From the NCBI RefSeq assembly GCF_900240285.1, contig NZ_OESS01000003.1:806001-870000 (forward strand): DNA of 64,000 nt. Direction: 5' to 3'. Positions 52,748 through 61,738 of the stretch are shown here, piece after piece. The notes beneath the pieces were generated by a model that was not told the origin of the DNA, did not search any database, and was given only the letters and a program-made list of their open reading frames with translations. Position numbers and translations under genes: made by a program. This DNA is from Halobacillus sp. Marseille-P3879. GTDB taxonomy: Bacteria > Bacillota > Bacilli > Bacillales > Halobacillaceae. How positions within the stretch are numbered: the first letter of the stretch is position 1; every line of letters begins with the position of its first letter.

Positions 52748-53476
52748 TTAAACTCCACGTTTGTTTCCCCATAATAAGGCGTGAACCTGAGGGAGCACCC
52801 TAACATGATTGAGTGAAGAGGAGTCCATAACTTTGTCGATAAGCCACTCATATTTTGTCAGCAGATCCGCAGCTAGCTGCTCCGGTTGTTCCTCTGCTAA
52901 ATCGTCATTACCAACTTGGAGGAAAAACGGAATATGAGGGTAACGCTGGTGAACATATTCAGCGTATTGTAAGTCCTCATCGTTAAAAATGACAACCTTT
53001 AAGCTGGTGTGATCAAGACGCTCGAAATCACTAAGTCGATTTAAGATATCATCGAGCACTTCCCAATTCGTTTTAATCTTTGAACTTGGCGGTTTTGGTG
53101 AAATTGTTAAATCATCAATTTCTGTAAACCAATCCTGCCAGCGGCTTCCCTGAGTCTCAAGGGCAACTTCAATCTGATGCTCATGCAGAGGTTTAATGAG
53201 TTCGTGTAAATTTTTCAGTAAAGCGGGGTTGCCTCCTGAAATTGTAACGTGGTCAAACTTATCGCCGCCGGTTTCGCGAAGGTCATTTATAATCTCATCT
53301 GCAGTCATCCTCCTGACTTCTTCTTTTGCACTTCCATCCCAGGTGAAAGCAGAATCACACCACGCACAGCTGTAATCGCATCCTGCTGTACGAACAAACA
53401 TCGTTTTCCGGCCGACGACCATTCCTTCACCTTGAATAGTTGGACCAAATATTTCAAGCACAGGGAACTTATTCAC
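52748..53476 (-). CDS. queE: 7-carboxy-7-deazaguanine synthase
   Basis: Radical-SAM enzyme that makes the deazaguanine ring from carboxytetrahydropterin in the queuosine pathway. Iron-sulfur motif CxxxCxxC in GCDYSCAWCDSAF, GPTIQGEG at the N-terminus, and DLTISPKPPSS later. The frame is open to 53506, but the GTG at 53476 gives the usual NKFPVLEIFGP start and overlaps queD by 8 bases; about 242 residues as in B. subtilis. Third gene of the queCDE operon. Confidence 0.93.
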   Translation of the reverse strand: MNKFPVLEIFGPTIQGEGMVVGRKTMFVRTAGCDYSCAWCDSAFTWDGSAKEEVRRMTADEIINDLRETGGDKFDHVTISGGNPALLKNLHELIKPLHEHQIEVALETQGSRWQDWFTEIDDLTISPKPPSSKIKTNWEVLDDILNRLSDFERLDHTSLKVVIFNDEDLQYAEYVHQRYPHIPFFLQVGNDDLAEEQPEQLAADLLTKYEWLIDKVMDSSSLNHVRVLPQVHALLWGNKRGV

Positions 53477-53936
53477 TTTGCATCCACTCCCTGCGCACTT
53501 CGGCATAACTGGTAGGAGTTTCGTAAAGTTTTACGAATTCCACCCGGTAATCCTCACGTTCATTACTTAGTGCTTCCTGCATTTTTTCGTAAATCCAAAC
53601 CACCATATTTTCTGCGGTGGTGTTCATGTTCGGCAGGGTATCATTTAAATATCGATGATCAAGGTAAACTTCAATCTTCTCTTTCCAGATTGATTTGATA
53701 TCGCCAAAATCTATCACGAGACCGATATCATCTGTATATCCGCTGATTCCAAAGACTACCTTATACGTATGACCGTGAAGGTTTTTACATTTTCCTTCGT
53801 AGCAATGGAGGTGGTGAGCCGCATCAAATGTGAATTCTTTGCTAACGAGAACCCGTTTGTTGTGATACTTAAGCTCATGCTTTTGAATATCTTCGTTTAT
53901 TTTCTGTAAGTTCTCAACAATGGTAAACCCAAACAC
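53469..53936 (-). CDS. queD: 6-carboxy-5,6,7,8-tetrahydropterin synthase
   Basis: PTPS-family zinc enzyme of 155 residues that converts dihydroneopterin triphosphate to carboxytetrahydropterin. Zinc ligands in FDAAHHLHCY and LHGHTYKV, catalytic Cys in YEGKCKNLHGH, and Glu in KLYETPTSYAEV. Overlaps queC by one base and queE by eight, so translation is tightly coupled. Confidence 0.95.
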   Translation of the reverse strand: MFGFTIVENLQKINEDIQKHELKYHNKRVLVSKEFTFDAAHHLHCYEGKCKNLHGHTYKVVFGISGYTDDIGLVIDFGDIKSIWKEKIEVYLDHRYLNDTLPNMNTTAENMVVWIYEKMQEALSNEREDYRVEFVKLYETPTSYAEVRREWMQSE

Positions 53937-54601
53937 TATTCAGACACCTCGGCTTTCTGCTGAAGGTAAGTTTCTAAACCATTTTGACGGAGTTTACAGG
54001 CAGGGCACTCCCCGCAGCCGTCCCCGCGTACCCCGTTATAGCACGTAAGCGTATATTCTCTGACGTAATCAAACGCATTTAAATCATCAGCTAATTCCCA
54101 CGTTTGGGCTTTATCAAGCCACATTAAAGGAGTATGAACGACAAACTGATCATCCATAGAAAGGTTCAACGTGACATTAAGTGATTTAATAAATACATCA
54201 CGGCAGTCTGGATAACCGCTAAAATCTGTCTCACATACGCCGGTAATAACATGTTTAGCTCCGACTTGCTTAGCTAAAATGGTAGCAAAAGATAAGAAGA
54301 GCAAGTTTCTTCCTGGAACGAATGTAGAGGGAAGTTCTCCATCTTCTCCATCTTTGACTTCAATATCATCCCGGGTCAGCGCATTGGGAGCCAGCTGGCT
54401 GAGTAAAGACATATCAAGCACGTGATGCTTTATATTTAGATCGTTTGCAATTTCTTTTGCTACTTCAATTTCCTCATTGTGACGCTGGTTATAATCAAAT
54501 GTCACTGCTTCAACTTCTTCGTATTTATCGAGGGCCCAGAACAAGCAGGTTGTACTGTCCTGACCGCCGCTGAATACAACGACTGCTTTATTATTATCCA
54601 T
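53936..54601 (-). CDS. queC: 7-cyano-7-deazaguanine synthase
   Basis: ATP-dependent ligase of 221 residues that makes preQ0. PP-loop [14 protein letters not shown] at the N-terminus; zinc cysteines in [28 protein letters not shown] precedes the ATG. First gene of queCDE, under a preQ1-I riboswitch that should shut expression when preQ1 is abundant. The operon lacks queF nearby. Confidence 0.95.
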   Translation of the reverse strand: MDNNKAVVVFSGGQDSTTCLFWALDKYEEVEAVTFDYNQRHNEEIEVAKEIANDLNIKHHVLDMSLLSQLAPNALTRDDIEVKDGEDGELPSTFVPGRNLLFLSFATILAKQVGAKHVITGVCETDFSGYPDCRDVFIKSLNVTLNLSMDDQFVVHTPLMWLDKAQTWELADDLNAFDYVREYTLTCYNGVRGDGCGECPACKLRQNGLETYLQQKAEVSE

Positions 54602-54654
54602 AAAAAAATTCCCCTTTCAAGGATGAAAAAGAGAATTCCAGTAACCCAAAAACA

Positions 54655-54735
54655 TAAAAAAACCGCACCTAAGGCAAGGTCCAGTTCCATCCTTAGTTTT
54701 TTATAGAGGGTGTAGCTAGAACCTCTCCTGCTTCT
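54655..54735 (-). promoter_or_regulatory. preQ1 class I riboswitch with terminator
   Basis: On the minus strand, the aptamer spans 54726-54691: AGAGGTTCTAGC, TACACCCTCT, an A-rich stretch and CTAAGG, which matches the preQ1-I consensus (stem AGAGG/CCTCT, H-type pseudoknot). The distal CTAAGG can alternatively pair with CCTTAG further down, followed by a G-rich turn and T7 (54664-54655), giving a transcription terminator. Ligand binding should favour termination before queC. A TATAAT box is at 54771-54766. Confidence 0.92.
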
Positions 54736-54771
54736 ACTGCAGACTTTTATTTATTTCCTTAAAACATTATA

Positions 54772-55010
54772 ACATATAGTGATTTGAGTAAAAGACTTCT
54801 AATTAAAAAATTTGATTCATATATAAGTCTGTGGTCTTAGAAAAGTTAGGTCCCAGGCTCAGTGTTTAAGTAACGCAGGAAAGGTATGATTAAATCATAA
54901 AAAGTTTTCTCGAAATTTTCAATACAATAGATATCAGATAAGCTATAATAATTGTTGTACTGTAAAAATATAACATAATTATAATTATTTTGATATGGGG
55001 AGGTTATTTT
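54772..55010. other. AT-rich intergenic region between queC and swrC-like gene
   Basis: Divergent promoter region. I see AT-rich direct and inverted stretches near 54940-54990 (TATAATAATTGTTGTAC), but no palindrome that repeats elsewhere in the window. Nothing else is supported here. Confidence 0.4.
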
Positions 55011-58000
55011 GTGAATTGGTTAAGGTTTATCGTAAACAGAAAAATCCTGGTTGGTTTAATGGTTGTTTTAATTTTAATGGTAGGCAGCTATTCTTTGCTT
55101 AAACTGGATCAGGAGCTGATGCCAGACGTTACCATGGATGGCGCATACATAGAGATCTACGCGGGGGACACATCAGCCATTGAAGTCGAACGGTCAATTA
55201 CAACACCTTTGGAACAGCAAATGACAGGGGTGGAAGGCGTAGAGGACATCAACTCTACTACCAATATGGGAAGAAGCTCTTTTCAACTTACCTTCGAACA
55301 AGGTGAAGGGGATGAAGTCTATAAAGAGGTCGAATCCATAGTTAATCAGACCGCCTCTGAAAATAATGTGATAGACGAAGTTGAAGCCGGTCAATATGCA
55401 ACCTCGCAGGGATATGAATTTTATATGGATGTTTCCGGCGGAGACGCAGAGGAAATGAATAAATTTGCTGAAGAAGTGCTGGAGCCAAGGCTTGAGAGCC
55501 TTCCTGAAGTCCGTGATGTGGCTGTATCCGGGCAGGCTGAAAATGAGGTAACGATAGAGTTTGATAGAGAAGAATTAAATGACCGGGGTTTAGACGTTAA
55601 CCAGGTAATGGGATCAATTGAAGAAGCTAATAGTGAATCAACACTCGGGGAACTAAATGAAGAGGATAAAACTGCCTCACTCCGCTGGACAGCACAGCTT
55701 AGCAGTATCGATGACGTAAAAGAAATTGAGATTCCATCCGATGAAGGTCTGGTACCTTTAGAGGACTTGGCTGAAGTGTCCGTACAGCCAACAGAAACAT
55801 CGTCCTTTGTTTGGAAAAATGGCACAAGCGATTTTCTTTTTATAGAAGTGGGGCGTGTTTCGGAGGCTACCCAGATTGAAATGGCTGAAGCAGTCAGGGG
55901 AGAGGTACAGGAAATTCGTGATGAAGGTCTTGTTGATGGATTTGAATTAAATGAAATGGTAGCTCAAGCTGATTATGTAGAAGAATCTCTGGATGGAGTA
56001 ACTACAAATATTATTATTGGTGGAATATTAGCGGTTATTATCCTGCTTCTCTTTTTAAGAAATATAAGAGCAACGTTTATAATAGGTCTCGCCATTCCAA
56101 CATCTATTTTACTTACATTTGCATCTATGTGGCTGTTTGACTACAGCTTTAATATTCTAACGCTGATTGGTCTCGGGTTAGGGATTGGAATGATGGTAGA
56201 TTCCTCGATTGTTATTCTGGAATCCATTTATAGAAAGAAAGAATCAGGTTTACCAAATATGGAATCCGTATTAGAAGGAACTAAAGAGGTTGCAACGGCT
56301 GTTATTGCTTCTATGCTTACAACAATTGTAGTATTTCTTCCGATCGGTTTACTCGGCGGTGAGACCGGGCAGTTTATGATTATGCTGTCTGTAGTTGTTG
56401 CCATTACGTTAATCAGTTCCGTGATCGTATCATTTACAGTGATCCCCTCCTTATCTGAGAAATTTCTTAAATTAAGAAAATCGGGCAAAGCGAAAAGGGA
56501 TAGCAGGATCATTAATAAGTATAGTAAGCTGGTCGGCTGGGTAGTCAAAAAGAAGCGTCATAGTTTTGCGGTAATATCAATATTTGTACTTATGTTCGCA
56601 GGTTCATTATTTCTGGTGACCAAAGTACCAATGACAATTATGCCTGACATGTTTAACCGTTACTCTGAATTAATGGTTGAGTTAGAGACTGGTTTAACAA
56701 ATGATGATAGAGAAGATATTGCCCAGGAAATGAATGAGACACTGTCTGACATTCAGGATGTTGAATCAAACTATGTGATTGATATGGGCGGAATGTTCTA
56801 TACGATGATTAATATGACAAAAGATGAAGAAATCACCCGGGAACAGGATGAAATAAATGAAGAGATACTGAAATCACTTCGGGAGCTGGAAGACGATCAG
56901 CCGGTTAACTCTGTTGAAAGTGTGATGTCAGCAGGGGGAAGCGGCGCTCCAGTGCAGGTTAATATTGAAGGTGAAAGTTTTGAAGAGCTTGAAATGATTT
57001 CTGATCAGTTCACCAAGGAACTTGAAGGGATAGACGGAATAGTAGGAGTTACCAGTTCGAATGAACGAACCTCAATTGAACAAGAAATTGTACTCCAGGA
57101 AGATGAAATTGAAGATGCCGGTCTGACTAAAACACAGATAAGACAAATTATAGAGCAAGCGTTTATGGAAATTCCTTTGGGTGAAATAACTATAGAGGAG
57201 GAAGATGTCCCTCTTACTGTTAAATGGCAAAATGAAACTGAGTCGGAATCTGCATTGATGGACTTAGAGGTGATGACACCGGATGGAGAAGAGAAGTTAT
57301 CCAGCTTTATTGAATTAGCTGAAATCGAGACTCCAAATGAAATCACTCACTCCGATGGGGAACGTTATGTCTCGCTTACAGCTGATATTGAAGATACTGA
57401 TTTAGGGACAATAAACCGAGAAGTTCAGAAGCTTATTGATGATTACGAGACTCCGGCGGGATACAATTTATCCGTTGCAGGGGACCTTGAACAGCAGCAG
57501 GAGCTGATTCAGGAAATGCTCATCATCTTAGGGATTGCGATCTTTCTCGTGTACCTGGTCATGGCTGTCCAATTTAACCATTTAGCTCATCCACTAATCG
57601 TTATGTCAGTTATACCGATGACAATTGTAGGAGTGATCTTAGGGCTGTTTATTACTCAGCGTGAATTAAGCATTATGTCCGGGATGGGGGTCATTATGCT
57701 GATCGGGATTGTGCTCAACAATGCGATCTTGTATATTGACCGTACAAATCAGCTGCGTCAGCAAGGACTTGGCGTGGAAGCTTCCCTGGTTGAAGCTGGC
57801 AAGAATCGTATACGTCCTATATTTATGACGAGTTTAACGACAGCAGCAGGTATGCTTCCGTTAGCGTTGGCTACTGGTTCTTCAGGGAATTACCAGGCCC
57901 CGATGGCTACCGTAATTATTTCAGGGCTGCTGTTTGCGACAGTAATTACTCTGCTTCTCATTCCAGCTGTATATCGTTTGTTTACAAATGCAAGAATTCG

Positions 58001-58061
58001 ATTCTGGAAATCAAAGAGTAAGCAGAAAGAACGCCTTGAAGAGAAAGAATCAGTAAGCTAG
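55011..58061 (+). CDS. swrC: RND-family exporter (SwrC/AcrB-like)
   Basis: Proton-driven resistance-nodulation-division transporter of about 1016 residues. Two homologous halves each have one plus five to six membrane helices and a large outside loop. Visible motifs are LRNIRATFIIGLAIPTS and GLGLGIGMMVDSSIVILESI (the proton-relay Asp). The GTG at 55011 lies seven bases after GGGGAGG; the longer frame start at 54990 lies before that site. Closest in type to B. subtilis SwrC/YerP, which exports surfactin and lipid-like agents. Outside loops are rich in Glu and Asp. Monocistronic with a terminator. Confidence 0.88.
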   Translation: MNWLRFIVNRKILVGLMVVLILMVGSYSLLKLDQELMPDVTMDGAYIEIYAGDTSAIEVERSITTPLEQQMTGVEGVEDINSTTNMGRSSFQLTFEQGEGDEVYKEVESIVNQTASENNVIDEVEAGQYATSQGYEFYMDVSGGDAEEMNKFAEEVLEPRLESLPEVRDVAVSGQAENEVTIEFDREELNDRGLDVNQVMGSIEEANSESTLGELNEEDKTASLRWTAQLSSIDDVKEIEIPSDEGLVPLEDLAEVSVQPTETSSFVWKNGTSDFLFIEVGRVSEATQIEMAEAVRGEVQEIRDEGLVDGFELNEMVAQADYVEESLDGVTTNIIIGGILAVIILLLFLRNIRATFIIGLAIPTSILLTFASMWLFDYSFNILTLIGLGLGIGMMVDSSIVILESIYRKKESGLPNMESVLEGTKEVATAVIASMLTTIVVFLPIGLLGGETGQFMIMLSVVVAITLISSVIVSFTVIPSLSEKFLKLRKSGKAKRDSRIINKYSKLVGWVVKKKRHSFAVISIFVLMFAGSLFLVTKVPMTIMPDMFNRYSELMVELETGLTNDDREDIAQEMNETLSDIQDVESNYVIDMGGMFYTMINMTKDEEITREQDEINEEILKSLRELEDDQPVNSVESVMSAGGSGAPVQVNIEGESFEELEMISDQFTKELEGIDGIVGVTSSNERTSIEQEIVLQEDEIEDAGLTKTQIRQIIEQAFMEIPLGEITIEEEDVPLTVKWQNETESESALMDLEVMTPDGEEKLSSFIELAEIETPNEITHSDGERYVSLTADIEDTDLGTINREVQKLIDDYETPAGYNLSVAGDLEQQQELIQEMLIILGIAIFLVYLVMAVQFNHLAHPLIVMSVIPMTIVGVILGLFITQRELSIMSGMGVIMLIGIVLNNAILYIDRTNQLRQQGLGVEASLVEAGKNRIRPIFMTSLTTAAGMLPLALATGSSGNYQAPMATVIISGLLFATVITLLLIPAVYRLFTNARIRFWKSKSKQKERLEEKESVS

Positions 58062-58070
58062 ATTGAGATA

Positions 58071-58104
58071 CGAACCCTTACAGCTGCTAAGGGTTCGTTT
58101 TTTT
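58071..58104 (+). terminator. Terminator after RND exporter
   Basis: CGAACCCTTA-CAGCTGC-TAAGGGTTCG followed by T7. Confidence 0.93.
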
Positions 58105-58241
58105 ACGTACAATAGAAACATAAGCTCTTTTGAAAGGTTTTTAGTAAATGTTAAGACAAAAGGTCAGTAAAGATTATAATTTAATTTATTTCTGGAAAAA
58201 AGAAAAAGCTGGACGAAAACGTATAAAGGAGAATGAAAGAT

Positions 58242-58859
58242 ATGACTGAGAAATGGTTAGAGTGGGCGCAGCAAATCCAATCTACTGCCCAGGCAGGGCT
58301 GACGTTTTCAAAGGACAAGTTTGATCTAAAGCGGTATCGTCAACTGCTCGAATTAAGCGCAGAAATAATGTCTTCCTATTCCAGTACTTCTATGTCTACT
58401 GTTATGGATCTGTTTCACAAGGAAGAAGGTTATCAAACTCCTAAGATTGATGCCCGTGCAGTTATATTTAAAGAAAACAAAATATTGCTCGTTCGGGAAA
58501 AGGTGGATGGAAAGTGGGCTCTGCCCGGCGGTTTTGCGGATGTAGGAGTATCTTTAACGGAAAATGTAATTCGTGAAGTGGAAGAAGAGACAGGATACAG
58601 GGCTTCGTATAAGCGGCTGATCGCTGTTTTAGATTATCTCAAGCACCCACATCCGCCTCAGCCGTATCATTACTATAAATTCTTCCTTGAATGTGACGTC
58701 ACTGGTTCTCCTGCTGATCAAACGTTAGAGACAAGTGATGTGCAGTTTTTCGAAAGAAACGGCTTGCCTGAACTTTCACTAAATCGTAATACAAAGTCAC
58801 AGATTGATCTCTTGTTTCAGTATTTAAATAATCCTTTTAAACAGCCTTACATAGATTGA
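58242..58859 (+). CDS. Nudix hydrolase with N-terminal NUDIX_N domain
   Basis: About 205 residues: an N-terminal helical NUDIX_N region (1-62) then a Nudix domain. The Nudix box is GGFADVGVSLTENVIREVEEETG near residue 95; the first Glu of the classic box is Val here, as in other members of this subgroup (GWADVG type). Probably hydrolyses ADP-ribose or a related nucleoside diphosphate. ATG at 58242 is 10 bases after AAGGAG; the ATG at 58233 is too close to it. Encoded alone. Confidence 0.85.
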   Translation: MTEKWLEWAQQIQSTAQAGLTFSKDKFDLKRYRQLLELSAEIMSSYSSTSMSTVMDLFHKEEGYQTPKIDARAVIFKENKILLVREKVDGKWALPGGFADVGVSLTENVIREVEEETGYRASYKRLIAVLDYLKHPHPPQPYHYYKFFLECDVTGSPADQTLETSDVQFFERNGLPELSLNRNTKSQIDLLFQYLNNPFKQPYID

Positions 58860-59036
58860 TAGGTAAAAATCATATAACGAATCGTTGTCGCGGCTCTCGA
58901 AGCATCCCAGAACAAAAAGCACCCTTAGCCCGGAGGTTTGATTTTTTCCTGCAGCAGATAGATAGGGTTCATTTCTTTACTTCTAAGACTATCTAACGGC
59001 CCGAGGCATATAGTCTGTATAAAGGGGCGTGAGAAC

Positions 59037-59945
59037 ATGGTATACATGTTTGATAAAGAAAGGTTTATTGAAGATACGACTCTTAGTGTCAGTGTAAAAA
59101 ATAAAGGACTGAATTATGGGTTAGGAGCCATAGATGGTATACGGGCTTTTTGGAACGAGGAGCAAAGTCAGCTTTACGTCTTTCGACTGGTCGATCATAT
59201 TAACAGGTTTCACCGCTCCTGTGACAGCTTAACTATACAAGTACCTTATTCTCAGAAAGAGATGTATAACCTTATCTTAAAACTTCTCGTAATAAATAAT
59301 GTGACCCAGGATGTATATATACGGCCTATTTGTTTTAAAGGGGAGTCCACACTTCGTCCTAATTTAAGCGATCCGTATAACCGCTTATCCATCTACCTGG
59401 ATTTTACGGAGTATGAAGCAAAGCCGTATTTAAAGGTGTGTCTATCTTCCTGGACTAGAATTGGAAGTAATGCCATTCCTCCACAGACGAAGTCTAGTGC
59501 TGGTTATTTAAATTCCGGACTTGCGATTCAAGAAGCGGAATCTAATGGTTTCGATGAAGCGATATTTTTAACGGAAGAGGGGCACGTTAGTGAGGGAGCT
59601 ACAGAAAATGTCTTTATTGTTCGTGGCTCCACGCTTGTTACGCCGCCGGTAGCTGATGATATTTTTCCCGGCATTACTCGTAATACTGTATTTCATATTG
59701 CAGCTAAAGAGCTCGGTTTACCAGTTGTAGAACAGAGCTTTACTAGAATTGAGCTTTATGAAGCTGATGAAGTTTTCTTTACAGGCACAGCTATAGGAAT
59801 TAAGCCTGTAATAGAAATTGATCATCGAGTGATCGGTACTGGAAAAACAGGGATAGTGACACGGAGAATTAAGGAGTTGTATGAGCAGATGATAAGAGGA
59901 AACCTTGCATCGTATTTGAACTACTCTACTCCAGTCTATGAATGA
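59037..59945 (+). CDS. Class IV aminotransferase (branched-chain type)
   Basis: PLP-dependent fold-type IV transaminase of 302 residues. The PLP lysine is in TKSSAGYLNSGLA (near 158), with EGATENVFIV and FPGITRNTV contacting the cofactor and FFTGTAIGI at the end. The sequence type is close to branched-chain aminotransferase IlvE, but D-amino-acid transaminases and aminodeoxychorismate lyases share the fold. No amino-acid biosynthesis genes stand next to it. Ribosome site AAAGGGGCGTG before ATG 59037. Confidence 0.82.
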   Translation: MVYMFDKERFIEDTTLSVSVKNKGLNYGLGAIDGIRAFWNEEQSQLYVFRLVDHINRFHRSCDSLTIQVPYSQKEMYNLILKLLVINNVTQDVYIRPICFKGESTLRPNLSDPYNRLSIYLDFTEYEAKPYLKVCLSSWTRIGSNAIPPQTKSSAGYLNSGLAIQEAESNGFDEAIFLTEEGHVSEGATENVFIVRGSTLVTPPVADDIFPGITRNTVFHIAAKELGLPVVEQSFTRIELYEADEVFFTGTAIGIKPVIEIDHRVIGTGKTGIVTRRIKELYEQMIRGNLASYLNYSTPVYE

Positions 59946-60167
59946 CGGATAAATAGGTTAGAAGAGATGAACGATCTAATAAATTATAATAAGAACTAAT
60001 AAAGGAAGAAGGAAAGAACAAAAGGACTTAAGGAAGAACTGGTTTTATCGGTAAAACTGGGGATAAGAATTTAAACCTAACTATGAGACAAGAAGTGTAA
60101 GCGATGTTTAAACTCCTTTAAAATAAGAAATAGATAAGTATGAATCATGGAATAACTGGAGGAGGAA

Positions 60168-60779
60168 ATGATGAGGTACCTTGTCGTGTCGGATATTCAT
60201 GGAGATATTAACAAGTTTGAGCGCGCTCTGGAAAAAGCTGAGTATCAACCCGATAAGGATCAGCTGATTTTGCTGGGAGATTATGTGGACCGTGGTCCTC
60301 ATTCGAGGGAAGTAGTTAAGAAAGTAAAACAGCTTGTAGAAAATGATGGGGCTATCGCGTTGAAGGGTAACCATGATGATTTGTTTATAAGGGCTGAATA
60401 CGAAACGGAAGCTATGGAACTATGGAAAATAAATGGAGCCTCGACCACCTTTCAGTCATACAGGGGAAATATTGATGAGGTGAAGTATGATCAGGAGTGG
60501 ATGAGAAGTCATTTAATTCTGTATTACGAAACACAGGAATATATTTTTGTGCATGCTGGACTGAAGCCGTTTACTCCTCTGGAAAAACAGGAAAAACATA
60601 CGATGTTATGGACAAGGCATACTGAGGAAATAGGACTTGGAAAAACTGTAGTTCACGGTCATACTCCTGTTCCGGATATTGCTTATTATGAAGACCAGAT
60701 CAATATTGATACAGGGGCGGTGTACGGTGGAAAGCTTACTCTCTTAGAACTTCCATCTCACGACGTCTATACGGTGTAA
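60168..60779 (+). CDS. Metallophosphoesterase (PrpE/ApaH-like)
   Basis: Calcineurin-like phosphoesterase of 203 residues. All family motifs are visible: DIHGD, GDYVDRG, KGNHDD, FVHAG and GHTPV, which bind two metals. It is of the protein-phosphatase/diadenosine tetraphosphatase type. GGAGGAGG precedes the ATG pair (60168 or 60171). Encoded alone with a terminator after it. The substrate cannot be told from sequence; Ser/Thr phosphatase or Ap4A hydrolase are both possible. Confidence 0.88.
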   Translation: MMRYLVVSDIHGDINKFERALEKAEYQPDKDQLILLGDYVDRGPHSREVVKKVKQLVENDGAIALKGNHDDLFIRAEYETEAMELWKINGASTTFQSYRGNIDEVKYDQEWMRSHLILYYETQEYIFVHAGLKPFTPLEKQEKHTMLWTRHTEEIGLGKTVVHGHTPVPDIAYYEDQINIDTGAVYGGKLTLLELPSHDVYTV

Positions 60780-60780
60780 A

Positions 60781-60810
60781 GGCACGCTGATCCACTCGCG
60801 TGCCTTCTTT
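60781..60810 (+). terminator. Terminator after metallophosphoesterase
   Basis: GGCACGC and GCGTGCC with a 10-base loop, then TTCTTT. Confidence 0.85.
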
Positions 60811-60948
60811 CTATTAAAAAAGAATTCACCTATAAAGACTTTAACGGTAAGAATAATTGCGTATCTTATAGTTCCTGATAGACACAAGTAGTTGAGGGAT
60901 GGGATTTGGTCAGTTTAATACACAGAGTGTTGAGATCTTCATTTCTTA

Positions 60949-60977
60949 TTGACGTTAGAAATAAGGAATTATATAAT
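60949..60977 (+). promoter_or_regulatory. Sigma-A promoter of DUF4870-type gene
   Basis: -35 TTGACG (60949-60954), 17-bp spacer, -10 TATAAT (60972-60977), followed by a 95-base leader. Confidence 0.8.
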
Positions 60978-61076
60978 TAAAATACAGAATAGTTTGACAA
61001 TTTCGTTTGTTTTTTCCTTTTCTTAAAAGCGGCGGATCAGTTTTTTACTACAAAGTCTTAAGGAGGAATCAACAAC

Positions 61077-61464
61077 ATGGAGCAGGACCCTAACAAAGGT
61101 ACCACCCGCAGAAGAAAAAAAGACCGAGGAGGAAAAATCGTCAACAGGGCTGGATCAGAATGTAGGTGGTCTGCTTGCGTACTTGCTTGGAGCTGTGACC
61201 GGAATTATTTTTTTGATTATCGAGAAAGAGAATAATTTTATCCGTTTTCATGCGATGCAGTCAGTGCTTGTGTTTGGCGGGCTGTTTGTAATCGGCATAG
61301 TTGTCAACTTCATTCCAATTATCGGCATTTTAATTAACTTAATCATTGCTCCTGTTTCGCTTATTTTGTGGATTATTCTGATGATCAAAGCTTACCAGGG
61401 AGAAAGGTATCATTTAGTAGTGGCTGGTAAGATGGCAGAGGAGCAATTAGAAAAATTCAACTAA
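61077..61464 (+). pseudogene. DUF4870-type small membrane protein with a frameshift after codon 7
   Basis: A near-perfect ribosome site (AAGGAGG) and ATG at 61077 start MEQDPNK, but the conserved membrane part is in the +1 frame from 61099: VPPAEEKKTEEEKSS, then GLDQNVGGLLAYLLGAVTGI and about three helices ending MAEEQLEKFN. That frame has no start codon before the first helix. Removing one G at AAAGGTACC (61095-61103) would join the two into a normal 128-residue DUF4870 protein. So this is an inactivating 1-base insertion, a sequencing error or, less likely, a programmed shift. A good promoter and terminator flank it. Family function is unknown. Confidence 0.8.
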
Positions 61465-61474
61465 TATATATAAG

Positions 61475-61505
61475 CTGTGCAGCCCAATGGCTGCACAGTT
61501 TTTAT
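61475..61505 (+). terminator. Terminator after DUF4870-type gene
   Basis: CTGTGCAGCC-CAAT-GGCTGCACAG followed by a T-run. Confidence 0.92.
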
Positions 61506-61738
61506 GAAAGCCTCTGCCAACTTTCAGGGAGAAACTTCTAGTTACATCTCCTGCATTTCTGAATGAGGGGCTTGTGTTTTAAACAATTTTTTCATCTCAT
61601 ATAATGGGATATTCCTTCCTTTGAAAGGTCCACACCAATATACACTAGTGGCATTTGAAAAAGAAGTTTAGGGTTAATAATGCAGGGAGGAAGGGAAAGT
61701 TATCAGAAAGATACTTCCAGAAGGTGGATGATAACGTA

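Noticed and set aside
58860-59036. Possible small RNA or gene between the Nudix and aminotransferase genes
   Set aside because: Short imperfect pairings only, no terminator and no start codon with a ribosome site.
59946-60167. Possible small gene in a purine-rich spacer
   Set aside because: Frames are short and interrupted; the purine richness explains the apparent ribosome sites.
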